Below, piece after piece: positions 34,586-43,027 of a stretch of 50,545 bases of DNA. The position numbers were made by a program, and so were the translations under genes. Numbering within the stretch: position 1 is the stretch's first letter; every line of letters begins with the position of its first letter. The notes under the pieces are model-generated. The model did no database searches, was not told the origin of the DNA, and saw nothing but the letters and a program-made list of their open reading frames with translations. Source of the DNA: Myxococcota bacterium (lineage in GTDB: Bacteria; Myxococcota_A; Polyangia; Polyangiales; Houyiibacteriaceae); NCBI GenBank assembly GCA_028284955.1, contig JANQQS010000119.1:1-50545 (forward strand), in the 5' to 3' direction.

Positions 34586-35731
34586 CTACAGCGTCTCGAT
34601 CACTTGTTCGTAGTTCTCGGGCGTCACGACGCGCAGCTCCGCATGTGAAAACTGTTGCTTGAAACGCGCGAGGCCTTTGGCTTGCTGCTTGGCGCCCGAC
34701 TTCACTTCGATCGCGACGAGTCTTTTTCCGAACTGATAGACGTAGTCGACTTCATCGTTTCGATGGCGCCAATAGTAGAGCTTTCCAGGTTTGCGGGCGA
34801 TGGCGTTGCCCACCGCAATCTCGAATGCACGGCCACGCTCTTTGGTGTCCAGATCTCCATCGAGTATGATGGAGTATAGCGCTGGGCACGCGGGAAGGAT
34901 TTTGGGTGACGAGGTTTTTCGGAGCACGGGCTTGTTTGAATATTTGTGCAGTTGTCGAAGAAGGAACGCTCCCTCGAATAGGTCAAGGTAGTGCCGGATG
35001 AGATCGGTGTTGCCGCGGTCTTGAAGCTGACCGAGCAACTTGGTGTAGCTGATCTCTTGAGCTCCATAGGCGCACGCGATATCAAAGGCCTGGCGAAATA
35101 GTGCGGGAGACTTGACGCGTGATTGGCTGAGAATGTCGCGACCAATCACTGCGTCAACGATCGATTCTTTTACGTATCCGAGCCACTCCTCACTCGGCGC
35201 CTGGTTGTGAGTGTCGACAAAACGATAGCTGCCAGGATAGCCGCCTGTTCGTAGATACGCCTCGAACGAAATCCCGTACGCTCTTCTGCTTTCCTCAAAG
35301 TTCCACGGAAACACGCGATGGAGTTGAAAACGCCCGGCTAGGCTTTCGTTCAAACCGGTTTGAATCTCGAGCGAACTTGATCCAAGCACGACGACGCGCA
35401 TTCGAGGTCCGCGCTGCGGTGCGTCCCAGAGCTGCTTGAGGCCTTCGGACCAACGTTCGATTTTTTGAACTTCGTCGATGACCAACAGGCAGTTTGGGCT
35501 TTGCGTGCGGGCGATCGCCCATTGCTCGACCAACCAACTTCCACTTCGGGCGAGCAAACCGTCCGCCGAAACGTAGTGTGACGGCTCTTCAAACTGCTCG
35601 AGCAGCATGCGGATGCCCGTTGTTTTTCCAACTTGCCGAGGCCCGAGCACGACTTGAACGAGCGGCTCCGATTGTCGCAACCGATGGAGCAACTGCGAGA
35701 CGAACGGGAGCTCGATAGAAGATGGCAGCAT
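34586..35731 (-). CDS. AAA_14/DUF4143 ATPase
   Basis: The 381-residue protein has an N-terminal P-loop ATPase: VVLGPRQVGKTTGIR (Walker A), CLLVIDEVQKI (Walker B) and VVVLGSSSLEIQ (sensor region). The C-terminal half is DUF4143, a restriction-endonuclease-like fold with YWRHRNDEVDYVYQFGKRLVAIEVKSG. In the latter, the D and E-x-K residues (EVDYV, AIEVKSG) look like an intact nuclease core. Such ATPases are widespread single-gene accessory loci of unclear function. The ATG at 35731 lies inside a 22-bp tandem repeat; a GTG at 35752 is the alternative. No ribosome site is seen before either. Confidence 0.88.
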   Translation of the reverse strand: MLPSSIELPFVSQLLHRLRQSEPLVQVVLGPRQVGKTTGIRMLLEQFEEPSHYVSADGLLARSGSWLVEQWAIARTQSPNCLLVIDEVQKIERWSEGLKQLWDAPQRGPRMRVVVLGSSSLEIQTGLNESLAGRFQLHRVFPWNFEESRRAYGISFEAYLRTGGYPGSYRFVDTHNQAPSEEWLGYVKESIVDAVIGRDILSQSRVKSPALFRQAFDIACAYGAQEISYTKLLGQLQDRGNTDLIRHYLDLFEGAFLLRQLHKYSNKPVLRKTSSPKILPACPALYSIILDGDLDTKERGRAFEIAVGNAIARKPGKLYYWRHRNDEVDYVYQFGKRLVAIEVKSGAKQQAKGLARFKQQFSHAELRVVTPENYEQVIETL

Positions 35732-35774
35732 TTTGCTAGCTATGTCTATCACTTTTGCTAGCTATGTCTATCAA
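35731..35774. promoter_or_regulatory. 22-bp tandem repeat at the ATPase start, operator-like
   Basis: TTTTGCTAGCTATGTCTATC begins two tandem 22-bp copies, 35731-35752 and 35753-35774, with 21 of 22 matches. Just beyond it CTATCA-AAA-TGATAG (35768-35782) is a perfect palindrome. The repeats include or touch both possible start codons of the ATPase gene, as expected for an autoregulatory operator or a duplicated leaderless start. Confidence 0.6.
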
Positions 35775-35843
35775 AATGATAGGAAGCTGGTGTCAAACGC
35801 TCCCGTCGGCTCGCTTGGGGCGGCAGGCCATTCGCCGCCATGG

Positions 35844-35871
35844 TGCCCGGTGACACGCACCACCCGTGTAA
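35844..35871 (+). repeat. 28-bp REP-like repeat, copy 2
   Basis: This is an exact copy of 34399-34426. It lies upstream of the ATPase gene and downstream of the lipoprotein gene that ends at 35907, in the intergenic stretch 35775-35906. Confidence 0.75.
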
Positions 35872-35906
35872 GCAGGCAACGTGCCCTCCGCAGCCGGCGA
35901 CCTGAC

Positions 35907-36785
35907 CTACGGCGCGGTGTGAACGTCGGCGAATGTTTTTTCCACCACAAAACGAAGGTAGTGCTCATCTGTGGGTGTACCGTTGAAAGGGGATGCACCG
36001 CCGAAGGATCGGTTGCCGAAAATTGCATCGGGATTGCGATGAATACCCCACGGGCGAGCTAGTTCTCGGCGCACAATGAGGTTCCTCCGCTCGCGGAAAC
36101 TTAGAGCATTCGGATGCTGGGCGCCTCCAAACAACACCGCATGATTCTTTGGCGCGTTCAACACTTCGTCCGGATGCTCCAAGGACGGTAAGCACTTCGT
36201 ATCGTCAACGGTGGTCAGAACGTCACCTATGCAGACGTCGGTGCCGGGAACTTCGCTCGAGGAAAGCGTCGCGGCAGCGACGTTCCCCTCAAAGCCGTGC
36301 CACTGTTTATTCGCGTCGATCCGTTTTTCGATCATGCCCGTTGAAGACACTTTTTTGGATGGAAACGAACTCTGAAAGAGCGAAGCCAAGCACGTCTCAA
36401 ACTTGCGAACGAGCGGGTCTTCCACCTGTCTATCCACAACCGACGGCGACGTAAGGAGCTGGTCCGCAGCCTGCTGCATGGTCTCGGTCACTTCCAAGTG
36501 GGCAAACCCCATCCCGGCCGTCCCCTTGAGCGCGCGCCAATCGCTCCCGCGAGTGAACCCGTAAACGATATCTGCCGCCGCATGGGCGGGATTCTTGAGC
36601 ACTTCAGCGCATCGGCAGGCGACGTCAGCGGGAATCGCGTCTGGCGGGGAAACGGCTTGCTTCTGACGGCTGCCCGCCTCGCTCGCGCCCCAGCCCGCTC
36701 CGGAATCCGGGCTGCATGCCGAAAGGGTTCCTGCGATTGCCGCGTACCCGGCGAGCCTGCGAAGCCACATCTCCTTCGCATTCAT
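35907..36785 (-). CDS. predicted lipoprotein of unknown function
   Basis: The 292-residue protein has a signal peptide (MWLRRLAGYAAIAGT) ending in lipobox LSAC. The mature part is soluble with four cysteines that could form disulfides and motifs such as LEVTETMQQAADQLL and HPDEVLNAPKNHAVLFGGA. I do not recognise a family. A second start at M6, with AAGGAG directly before it, is possible. It is divergent from the toxin-antitoxin pair; its 5' leader would contain two strong hairpins. Confidence 0.6.
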   Translation of the reverse strand: MNAKEMWLRRLAGYAAIAGTLSACSPDSGAGWGASEAGSRQKQAVSPPDAIPADVACRCAEVLKNPAHAAADIVYGFTRGSDWRALKGTAGMGFAHLEVTETMQQAADQLLTSPSVVDRQVEDPLVRKFETCLASLFQSSFPSKKVSSTGMIEKRIDANKQWHGFEGNVAAATLSSSEVPGTDVCIGDVLTTVDDTKCLPSLEHPDEVLNAPKNHAVLFGGAQHPNALSFRERRNLIVRRELARPWGIHRNPDAIFGNRSFGGASPFNGTPTDEHYLRFVVEKTFADVHTAP

Positions 36786-36850
36786 GCGCGAGAACCTGAG
36801 CGCTCATCTTTCCGCACGCAACGTCGCGGCCGAGAAATTGTAACTGTTCA

Positions 36851-36897
36851 GGGGGTCTTCCGAGACCCCCTCGATTGGTGAACTCAGTCCACCAATC
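36851..36897 (-). other. paired perfect hairpins in a divergent intergenic region
   Basis: GGGGGTCT (36851-36858) pairs with AGACCCCC (36863-36870) around TCCG, and GATTGGTG (36873-36880) pairs with CACCAATC (36890-36897) around a nine-base loop. Neither has a U-run and no gene ends here, so they are not obvious terminators. On the minus strand they lie 65-110 bases before the lipoprotein start. Stretch 36786-37145 otherwise holds only the toxin-antitoxin promoter. Confidence 0.65.
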
Positions 36898-37111
36898 TTC
36901 ACCCCTACCGTAGGGATCGCTTCGCTCCGGCGGATCGAGCTGCCGCGGCCTTGCACAAAACCTCTCCTGGTAGAATTCAAGGGGGTGGGTGAACGGTTGC
37001 GAGAAATTTAGCAGCCCACGACGACGATTGTCGCACATCGAGCGAATGATGGAGCCCCGCCTGCGGGCGCCATTTGGTGCATGATTCCAGGCGTTTACAT
37101 GTCTTCTTTTG

Positions 37112-37139
37112 TTGACGACGGGGTCGATGGTGATAACAT
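37112..37139 (+). promoter_or_regulatory. promoter of the toxin-antitoxin operon, probably leaderless
   Basis: TTGACG (37112-37117) and TAACAT (37134-37139) are spaced by 16 bases. The -10 box ends seven bases before the ATG at 37146, so the transcript would begin at the start codon; no ribosome site is present. Confidence 0.6.
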
Positions 37140-37145
37140 CTGTCT

Positions 37146-37391
37146 ATGAGTAAGGCGGATGTGCTCTCTTTGCGTCTCGAACGTGGCCTGCTTTCGGAGC
37201 TTGACGAGCTTGCTCGAAGCACAAAACGATCCCGAACATTTTTGGTCGAGGACGCGCTGACCGCCTATCTCAAGCAACACATGTGGCAGGTCCGGGCGAT
37301 CGAGCAGGCGGTTCGAGAAGCGGACGCAGGAGACTTCGTGTCGGAGGACGAGATTTCGGCGCTCGACCGGAAGTACCGAAGAAGCAAGTGA
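37146..37391 (+). CDS. ribbon-helix-helix antitoxin
   Basis: The 81-residue protein begins with an RHH DNA-binding fold: a short strand (DVLSLRLERGLL), helix A (LSELDELARSTKRS) and helix B (RTFLVEDALTAYLKQ). A C-terminal acidic tail (AGDFVSEDEISALDRKY) would wrap the toxin. Its stop overlaps the toxin start by four bases (GTGA). It should repress its own promoter and neutralise the downstream ParE-like toxin. Confidence 0.9.
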   Translation: MSKADVLSLRLERGLLSELDELARSTKRSRTFLVEDALTAYLKQHMWQVRAIEQAVREADAGDFVSEDEISALDRKYRRSK

Positions 37392-37657
37392 AGCTCCGAT
37401 GGTTGCGGCGTGCGAACGCGAGCCTCGAGGACTCCGCGGATCGTATCGCTGAACACGATCTCGATGCCGCAGCTCGATTCGTGAGTCGAATCCGCAGCGC
37501 GGCGGATTCGCTACGGCAGCATCCACACCTCGGTCGTCCCGGACGCGTGGCGGGCACTAGGGAACTCGTGGTGACCGGAACCAACTATCTCCTTCCATAC
37601 CGGGTGGTGGCCGATGAAGTTCAGATTTTGCATGTGTTGCACGGGGCTCAACTTTAG
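37388..37657 (+). CDS. RelE/ParE-superfamily toxin
   Basis: The 89-residue protein begins at a GTG overlapping the antitoxin stop. It has the family pattern: an N-terminal strand (VKLRWLRRANASLED), helices with IAEHDLDAAARFVSRIRSAADSL, then LGRPGRVAGTRELVVTGTNYLLPYRVVADEVQILHVLHGAQ. The HPHLGRPGR and YLLPYRV segments are typical of ParE. It would inhibit gyrase or another target; the substrate cannot be assigned. The pair is intact and probably functional. Confidence 0.9.
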   Translation: MKLRWLRRANASLEDSADRIAEHDLDAAARFVSRIRSAADSLRQHPHLGRPGRVAGTRELVVTGTNYLLPYRVVADEVQILHVLHGAQL

Positions 37658-37874
37658 CCTGACCGTTTTGAATGACTTGCCGAGCCCGAGTTCGGAGGAT
37701 CCTTCCCTCCCCGAGAGCGAGACCGCTAGTCCGCAGTATCCCGAGCGCTATCCCCTTGTTCACGACACGAAGAGCCTTCTCCCTCAGCTTCACAAACGCA
37801 AATGCGACCGATACTCAGGCCAACGAGCTGTCTGCGGACGAACACGCTGCGGACCATCCGGGGCGACCGGCGCG

Positions 37875-38795
37875 TTATTCGAGGCTGCTGCGCAAGAAAT
37901 CGCCGATGAGCCCGGCGACGCTAGCGACGGTAAGCGACTCGGAGGCTGCCAACTCGACGGCGCGCGGGTGGGTGTCCGTGCTTACGATGTCGCGGAGCAG
38001 ACCTTGGCTCCGCAATGCGCTCAGCGAATCGCCGGGAAATACGCCGTGGGTGCACACCGCGGCAATCTCCGACGCGCCGGCGTCCATATACGCCCGCGCG
38101 GCCTGGAGCACGGAGCCGCCCGTGCGGATCATGTCGTCGTAAATGACCACCGCTTTGCCGCGAACGTCGGCCGCGAGCGCCGTGATTTCGGTCTTGGAGC
38201 CTGACATGCGCCGCTTGAAGACGAACGCGGCGTCGACTCCGAGCTGGTTGGCGAACGCCTCGACCCATTTGGCGCGCCCCGCGTCGGTTGCGCCAAGCAC
38301 GAAATCGGCGCCGCCCACCCGCCTGATTTCGCCGAGGACCACCGCCTCCGCCGAAAGGTGAACGGGGCGAATATTTCCCGAGAAATAGTGGGTAATGCCC
38401 GCGGAATGCAGGTCGATCAGCGCGATGCGGTTGCCGTGCGCCGCGCTGGGAATCGATGACAGCAGGCGGGCCCGCGTCTTGGCGACCACGACTTCGCCGT
38501 CGAGCGCGGCGCGCTCCATGGTCTGGTAGCCGTACCACGGCACCACCAAAGTCAGCGTACGTGCGCCACGGTGGACCAGAGCGCAGGCGAGGTCGTATAT
38601 TTCCAGCGTGTCTTCCGCGCCCACCGTGCCCCCCAACAGCGCCACATCGTGCCCTGAGCAATCGGTCAGAATTCGGCGGTAATGTTCCCCATCGGGAAAC
38701 GCGCGCCGCTCGATTTCCCCCGGTTCGAAGTTCGGATCGAGTGCGCAGACGGCCCGATGGAGGTATGCGTAACGTTGGGTGGCAAAAATGCGCAT
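37875..38795 (-). CDS. ribose-phosphate pyrophosphokinase (PRPP synthetase) family protein
   Basis: The enzyme makes PRPP from ribose 5-phosphate and ATP. The 306-residue protein has the N-terminal domain with [13 protein letters not shown], the [11 protein letters not shown] segment in the position of the usual DxHAxQ region, an IDLHSAGI metal site, the flexible-loop [11 protein letters not shown] and the PRPP-binding [18 protein letters not shown]. Divergence from housekeeping Prs is visible (the usual PYARQDR motif reads PWYGYQT), so it may be a specialised paralogue. Its start overlaps that of a divergent lipoprotein gene. Confidence 0.85.
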   Translation of the reverse strand: MRIFATQRYAYLHRAVCALDPNFEPGEIERRAFPDGEHYRRILTDCSGHDVALLGGTVGAEDTLEIYDLACALVHRGARTLTLVVPWYGYQTMERAALDGEVVVAKTRARLLSSIPSAAHGNRIALIDLHSAGITHYFSGNIRPVHLSAEAVVLGEIRRVGGADFVLGATDAGRAKWVEAFANQLGVDAAFVFKRRMSGSKTEITALAADVRGKAVVIYDDMIRTGGSVLQAARAYMDAGASEIAAVCTHGVFPGDSLSALRSQGLLRDIVSTDTHPRAVELAASESLTVASVAGLIGDFLRSSLE

Positions 38796-40011
38796 GAGAC
38801 ACGCTTCGAACCATACGTTTCATAAGAAGGCAAGCCCGCTCCTGCTGGCGCTGATCCTGCCCGCATGCGGGCGGGTCACTCCCCCCGTGACGCCCGACGC
38901 GTCGTGCGGCGGGGCTCGATGCGCGCAAGCCAAGGCTCAGGCGGTGCAAGAGTTTCCGTGCCCCGAGCGGGTGGTGATGGTGCGGCACGTGCGCGGCGAT
39001 ACCTTCCGAGCCACCGGCTGCCTACACAGCGCCGTCTACGCTTGCGACCAAGACCAATGCGCCCGGGTCGGAGTAAAACGCTCCCTCAGTCAACAAGACG
39101 AAATCCGCTATCGCGCACGCTACGAACTGCTCTGCGCGTCGCCTCAGCGGGTCAAGGTTGAGACTACAGGGAAGAAATACCGCGCGGTCTGCCGCGGGGT
39201 CACCAAGCTCTACGAGTGCGGACCCTACGGCTGTTTTTCTTCGGGCTCCGAGGAGCCGTTCTTGCTCGCGTTGAGACAGCTCGAACCCGAAGTGCTCGAT
39301 TGCACGCAGCGCCCCGCGATGAAGCTCGCGCTCAAGTTCGACGACCAAGGCCGCGTCGCTGAAGTCGCCGGCAAAGGTTTTCGTACAATTCGCCTGCGAA
39401 AATCGGTTCAGCTCTCGCACGAAACCCGCGGCGGCATGCGCGCCTGCATTCGCGAAACGTTTCGCAAGGCCGAGCTAGTGGCCCCACCCGAGCAGCGCGA
39501 GACCGAACTCGTATTTCCGTTCGGTGGCGTCTTCCCGCGTCCCGAATCCGAAAGCGCTTCCGAGGCGCGCGCGGGAGCGACTCAACCGGCCGAACAGAGC
39601 GAGGAAAACGAACGCACAAAGCCGCGGACAATGCCTTCATCCTCGCCCGCCTCTTCGAGCGCGGCAGAGAACCCGGCCGCCGCCAATGACTCGAAGAAAG
39701 ACGGCCCAGGAAAGGACGAACCCGGGAAAGAAGCCGAACCGCCGAGCGAACCCTCGACGTCTGAAGAACCGCCCGCGAACCCGTCCGCGGTGGTGCGCGC
39801 GGCTATCGATGCGGAAAGCGAAGCCGTTCTCGCCTGCGTAGACAAAAAACGCATCGTGGTCGTCGCCACGCTCAAGCCGGACGAAAACGTATCCCTATCG
39901 CTTCGCGGATCGCTCACCGGCTCCCCCGAGGAGGAATGCGTCCGATCCGTGCTTTCCGAGCTCTCGGTGCGTGCGTCCGAAGAGACGCGGGTCGTCCATC
40001 TGGTTCGCTAG
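38788..40011 (+). CDS. predicted cysteine-containing lipoprotein of unknown function
   Basis: The 407-residue protein has a signal peptide with lipobox LILPAC. The mature part has a cysteine-rich N-terminal region (about ten cysteines before residue 180), a central region with [21 protein letters not shown] and [14 protein letters not shown] that resembles the energy-transducer-like tail of AgmX/adventurous-motility proteins, a Pro/Glu/Ser linker at about 255-350, and a similar second copy of that fold at the end ([16 protein letters not shown]). The ATG at 38788 has GGGTGG five bases upstream; a second ATG lies at 38794. The start overlaps the divergent PRPP synthetase gene. Confidence 0.62.
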   Translation: MRMRHASNHTFHKKASPLLLALILPACGRVTPPVTPDASCGGARCAQAKAQAVQEFPCPERVVMVRHVRGDTFRATGCLHSAVYACDQDQCARVGVKRSLSQQDEIRYRARYELLCASPQRVKVETTGKKYRAVCRGVTKLYECGPYGCFSSGSEEPFLLALRQLEPEVLDCTQRPAMKLALKFDDQGRVAEVAGKGFRTIRLRKSVQLSHETRGGMRACIRETFRKAELVAPPEQRETELVFPFGGVFPRPESESASEARAGATQPAEQSEENERTKPRTMPSSSPASSSAAENPAAANDSKKDGPGKDEPGKEAEPPSEPSTSEEPPANPSAVVRAAIDAESEAVLACVDKKRIVVVATLKPDENVSLSLRGSLTGSPEEECVRSVLSELSVRASEETRVVHLVR

Positions 40012-40081
40012 TGTTCATCAGATTTGCTGGCGTTCATCTGGTTTGCCGGGCCGGCGCTTCGCGCGTTTCCTTTGTCGTGGG

Positions 40082-40087
40082 TATACT
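40082..40087 (+). promoter_or_regulatory. -10 box of nucleotidyltransferase cassette 2, probably leaderless
   Basis: TATACT at 40082-40087 ends seven bases before the ATG at 40094. A weak TTCGCG at 40058-40063 has an 18-base spacing. No ribosome site is seen. Confidence 0.5.
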
Positions 40088-40093
40088 GAACAC

Positions 40094-40546
40094 ATGCAGC
40101 TTCACGAGGAGCTCATGGCGCTCGTTCGCGCGCTGAGCGAGGAAGAAAGCATCGATTACGCGCTGGTAGGCGGTCTGGCGGTGGCGGTCTGGGGCGCGCC
40201 ACGCGCGACGCAAGATATCGATCTACTGATTCAACCGGAGGATGTAGAGCGCGCGAAGCAGCGCGCTTCGAAGTGCGGGTTTGTCGTTGAAACGCCGCCG
40301 ATGACCTTCAGCGACGGCTTGACCATACACCGAGTCAGCAAGGCCACGGGAAACCAACTCCTGATGCTGGATTTGTTGTTGGTCAACGCCAACCTAAAGA
40401 CGTTTTGGAACGCCCGGGAGAAGCGAGCCGTAGGAACGCAAGACCTATGGGTCATTTCTCGAGAAAGTCTGATCGCGATGAAGACAGCCGCGGGACGGCC
40501 ACAAGACCGAGCGGACGTCGTCCGTCTCTTGGAAATGGATCGATGA
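40094..40546 (+). CDS. nucleotidyltransferase-fold protein, AbiEii-like (cassette 2)
   Basis: The 150-residue protein has the signature YALVGGLAVAVWGAPRATQDIDLLI, with GG and the D-x-D pair of the nucleotidyltransferase site, and an end part with DLWVISRESLIAMKTAAGRPQDRADVVRL that is typical of AbiEii-like proteins. It differs clearly from the cassette 1 enzyme, so the two are not a recent duplication. Its stop overlaps the start of the downstream small gene (ATGA). The partner architecture suggests a toxin-antitoxin-like or regulatory pair; the direction of action is unknown. Confidence 0.82.
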   Translation: MQLHEELMALVRALSEEESIDYALVGGLAVAVWGAPRATQDIDLLIQPEDVERAKQRASKCGFVVETPPMTFSDGLTIHRVSKATGNQLLMLDLLLVNANLKTFWNAREKRAVGTQDLWVISRESLIAMKTAAGRPQDRADVVRLLEMDR

Positions 40547-40776
40547 GCAAAGACGAGGCTGGCGTCGACATGTCGGCGAGCGCGATCACGCAACGCCTAC
40601 GACAAGCCTCTGCGGCCACGAACTTGTCACCGAAAACGCGCTTGGAAACCAAGATCAACATGTCGGCCGAAGCGATCTTGGAGCGGCTACGCGAGGTGTC
40701 TGAGCTCCTGCACGTGTGCCGAACACTGGCCACCCCGCAGCCCGAACACGAACTCAAGCAGAGCTGTGAGTCGTGA
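40543..40776 (+). CDS. small partner protein of nucleotidyltransferase cassette 2, internally duplicated
   Basis: The 77-residue protein is translationally coupled to the nucleotidyltransferase. It contains two related segments, DMSASAITQRLRQAS (about residues 9-23) and NMSAEAILERLREVS (about 39-53), so the gene seems to hold a duplicated unit. The second copy is followed by ELLHVCRTL. Both units would form a short amphipathic helix. No known domain is recognised. It may be the partner that controls the nucleotidyltransferase. Confidence 0.65.
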   Translation: MSKDEAGVDMSASAITQRLRQASAATNLSPKTRLETKINMSAEAILERLREVSELLHVCRTLATPQPEHELKQSCES

Positions 40777-40863
40777 GCAGATTGGTTGACGGTCGAACCG
40801 GGCGCCGAATCCGAGGTAGACGCAGATGCAGACTCTGACGCCGATTTCGCATGAAAGAATGCG

Positions 40864-42738
40864 CTACCGGTCGTCGTCAGAGAGCAACGCGCTGGCGCTT
40901 TCGACCCAGCCTTCTTTGCGAATACGGGACGGCAAGACGCCGATTTGGCTCGCGATACTGTCGATGTCGTCCTCGGTCCACGCGGCCACCTGTTCGAGCT
41001 CGGTGATGCCGGCTTCAGCCAACGCGCGCTGAAACTTGGGCCCGACGCCGCGAATCTGGCGCAGCCCCGGCTTCTCCGGTCGCTTTTCGGGCGCGCTTTT
41101 TTGATGGACCGCATCGAGCGCTTCGCGGAGCGACGCTTCCAGGGCATCGAGCCGTTCATCGCGAGCTTTGAGCTGACCTTCGAGGGACTGGACTCTGGTC
41201 TTCCATGCATCGAGTTCCTCGGAGGAAATGTCTGCCCCAGACGTTTCTTCTTTGAGCTCCTGTTCCCGGATTTCTTGTTCCTTGCGTCGTTCTTCTTGGA
41301 GCCGTCCCGCATCAGATTCGAGGCCATCGAGGCGCGCCGCCATCTTCTGTGTGCGCTCGACCAGCGACGCGACCGCGGCCGCGGTTTCGTCACCGCGCCG
41401 GCGTTCGCTATCCACCGCGCCCTCGAGCGCGCCGATCAGCCCCGGACGAGTGGTCGCTTCAAGCATGCCGAGACGAGCGTCGAGTTGAGAAAATGTGTCG
41501 CGCTCGACACGACCAGAAACTCCCGTTTGGGTGCGCCGTACGTTCCCATCAGAATCGAATGAGCTTGCCGACTCGTCCGCATCGGCATCGAGCGCTCCGC
41601 CGTAAACGTCTGCGGCTTTTTCGCTCTCTCGGTCGGCGTGCTCAATAAGGTCATCAACGCGCCCCTCGATTTCTTCAACTTGGAGCTGTAAGGAGCGCAA
41701 CGCGCGCGCGTACTCATCCGATATCTTTTTTAGATTCCGCATTGCGGAATCCATGCTCTGCACCCGCGTGGTCAACGCGACGGTGACCGCGCCGGGCTGA
41801 TCCGAAGCGCCTGAGGACTCCCTTGCAGGACCGGAAGCACGGGGCGAGCTGGCTTGGTTCGACCGACTGGGCCTCCCCGATGCACTGGATCGTCCAGACA
41901 CACTGGGTTGCCCCGACGGACTGGGTTGCCCCGACGGACTGGGTCGACTGGATTGACGAGGCCGCCCAAGAAGATCGTGGCGATGAGGAGCGTGTGGCGG
42001 CGACCCCGTGGAAAGGGAACCTGTAGAAAAGGAACCCGCAGAAAGGGGACCTGCAGAAGGGGAAACCGCGGGTCGCGACGGCGTTCGAGGCGGTGACGAC
42101 GCCCGAGACTGAGCGTACCCGGCTTCGCTCGTTGGCTCGTCGTCTTCCAACCAATCCACGTGAATCGGCGTCGTTCCTCGAGACGCAAGCGCCGACCGAT
42201 CCATGTCGGACCCTGATGAGAGACCAGCCATTGACGGAGAAACCGACGCAGGCGCGGAATCCTCCGCCGGGGGTGCGCTGGACGACGCAGCCGGCGCATC
42301 GGACGTGGCCCTCGGCGCGCTCGTCCGAATGCCTCTCAGCCGGGGCGGCGGAATCAACGTTCGGCCGAGACGAGCTCGCGGGTGGGGACGGTCGCCAGCC
42401 GCGGACCCGGGCTTCGGCTGGGCTGGGCTCGATTGGGCTGGGCTCGATTGGGCCGACTTGGACTGGGCCGGACGCGAGGGAGGGAGCGGCGGCGGCGCAG
42501 ACCGCGGCGCTGCCGAAGGCCCGGACAACACCTGGTCAGGCAGCGGACCGACGGCGTCGTCCGTCGAGAAACTCTCGTAGTCAGCTGGCGCGGAAGCATA
42601 GTCGGCTGGCGCGGAGGCGCTTTCCGGTGGTGGCTCCGGCTCTGGCGCGGCGGTGACCAGCGTATCCGGATCCTCGTCAGTCTCGCCAGGGACGATTTCC
42701 AACGTGTCCCGGTCCGCAGACCGTGGCGGTTTGTTCAT
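40864..42738 (-). CDS. coiled-coil protein with C-terminal helix-hairpin-helix domain
   Basis: The 624-residue protein has a low-complexity Pro/Ser/Ala-rich N-terminal half (about residues 15-320) with several repeat blocks (six-residue PSPSGQ-like, five-residue QSSPA- and STGSL-like), long charged coiled-coil segments (about 340-550) and a C-terminal HHH domain from residue 560: LRQIRGVGPKFQRALAEAGI followed by QVAAWTEDDIDSIASQIG. That domain is of the kind attached to ribosomal protein L21 or NADH dehydrogenase in some bacteria and suggests DNA or protein binding. The ATG at 42738 is chosen because the upstream extension is not conserved-looking. The function is unknown. Confidence 0.7.
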   Translation of the reverse strand: MNKPPRSADRDTLEIVPGETDEDPDTLVTAAPEPEPPPESASAPADYASAPADYESFSTDDAVGPLPDQVLSGPSAAPRSAPPPLPPSRPAQSKSAQSSPAQSSPAQPKPGSAAGDRPHPRARLGRTLIPPPRLRGIRTSAPRATSDAPAASSSAPPAEDSAPASVSPSMAGLSSGSDMDRSALASRGTTPIHVDWLEDDEPTSEAGYAQSRASSPPRTPSRPAVSPSAGPLSAGSFSTGSLSTGSPPHAPHRHDLLGRPRQSSRPSPSGQPSPSGQPSVSGRSSASGRPSRSNQASSPRASGPARESSGASDQPGAVTVALTTRVQSMDSAMRNLKKISDEYARALRSLQLQVEEIEGRVDDLIEHADRESEKAADVYGGALDADADESASSFDSDGNVRRTQTGVSGRVERDTFSQLDARLGMLEATTRPGLIGALEGAVDSERRRGDETAAAVASLVERTQKMAARLDGLESDAGRLQEERRKEQEIREQELKEETSGADISSEELDAWKTRVQSLEGQLKARDERLDALEASLREALDAVHQKSAPEKRPEKPGLRQIRGVGPKFQRALAEAGITELEQVAAWTEDDIDSIASQIGVLPSRIRKEGWVESASALLSDDDR

Positions 42739-43027
42739 GCTCTTCGACGATACCTGATCAGAGCGCGATTTCTTACCCCAGGAGGAAAAAAATAGTTGCA
42801 TTCTGCTGCGATGCGACGCCATCTCTTCGAGAGGTACCATCCTCCGTTGCAACGAGCATCCCGATTCTTCATCAGAGCAAGGCCGCGGCCTTTAGAAACG
42901 CAGCTTTTGCGACGTTCAGGCAGCAACTGACGATTCCGACACTTCGAGCGGAAACGAAACCAAAAACTGTTCCTATGTTCAGATCGTGGATTCTTGAAGT
43001 TCTTTTCCCCTTCGAACCGCACGGGTC

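Noticed and set aside
36625-37038. 137-residue minus-strand frame across the double hairpin
   Set aside because: It overlaps the lipoprotein gene in another frame on the same strand and its sequence is dictated by the hairpins; better explained as a structured non-coding element.
37921-38988. 355-residue minus-strand frame overlapping the PRPP synthetase gene
   Set aside because: Out-of-frame, Arg/Gly-rich shadow; the PRPP frame has all family motifs.
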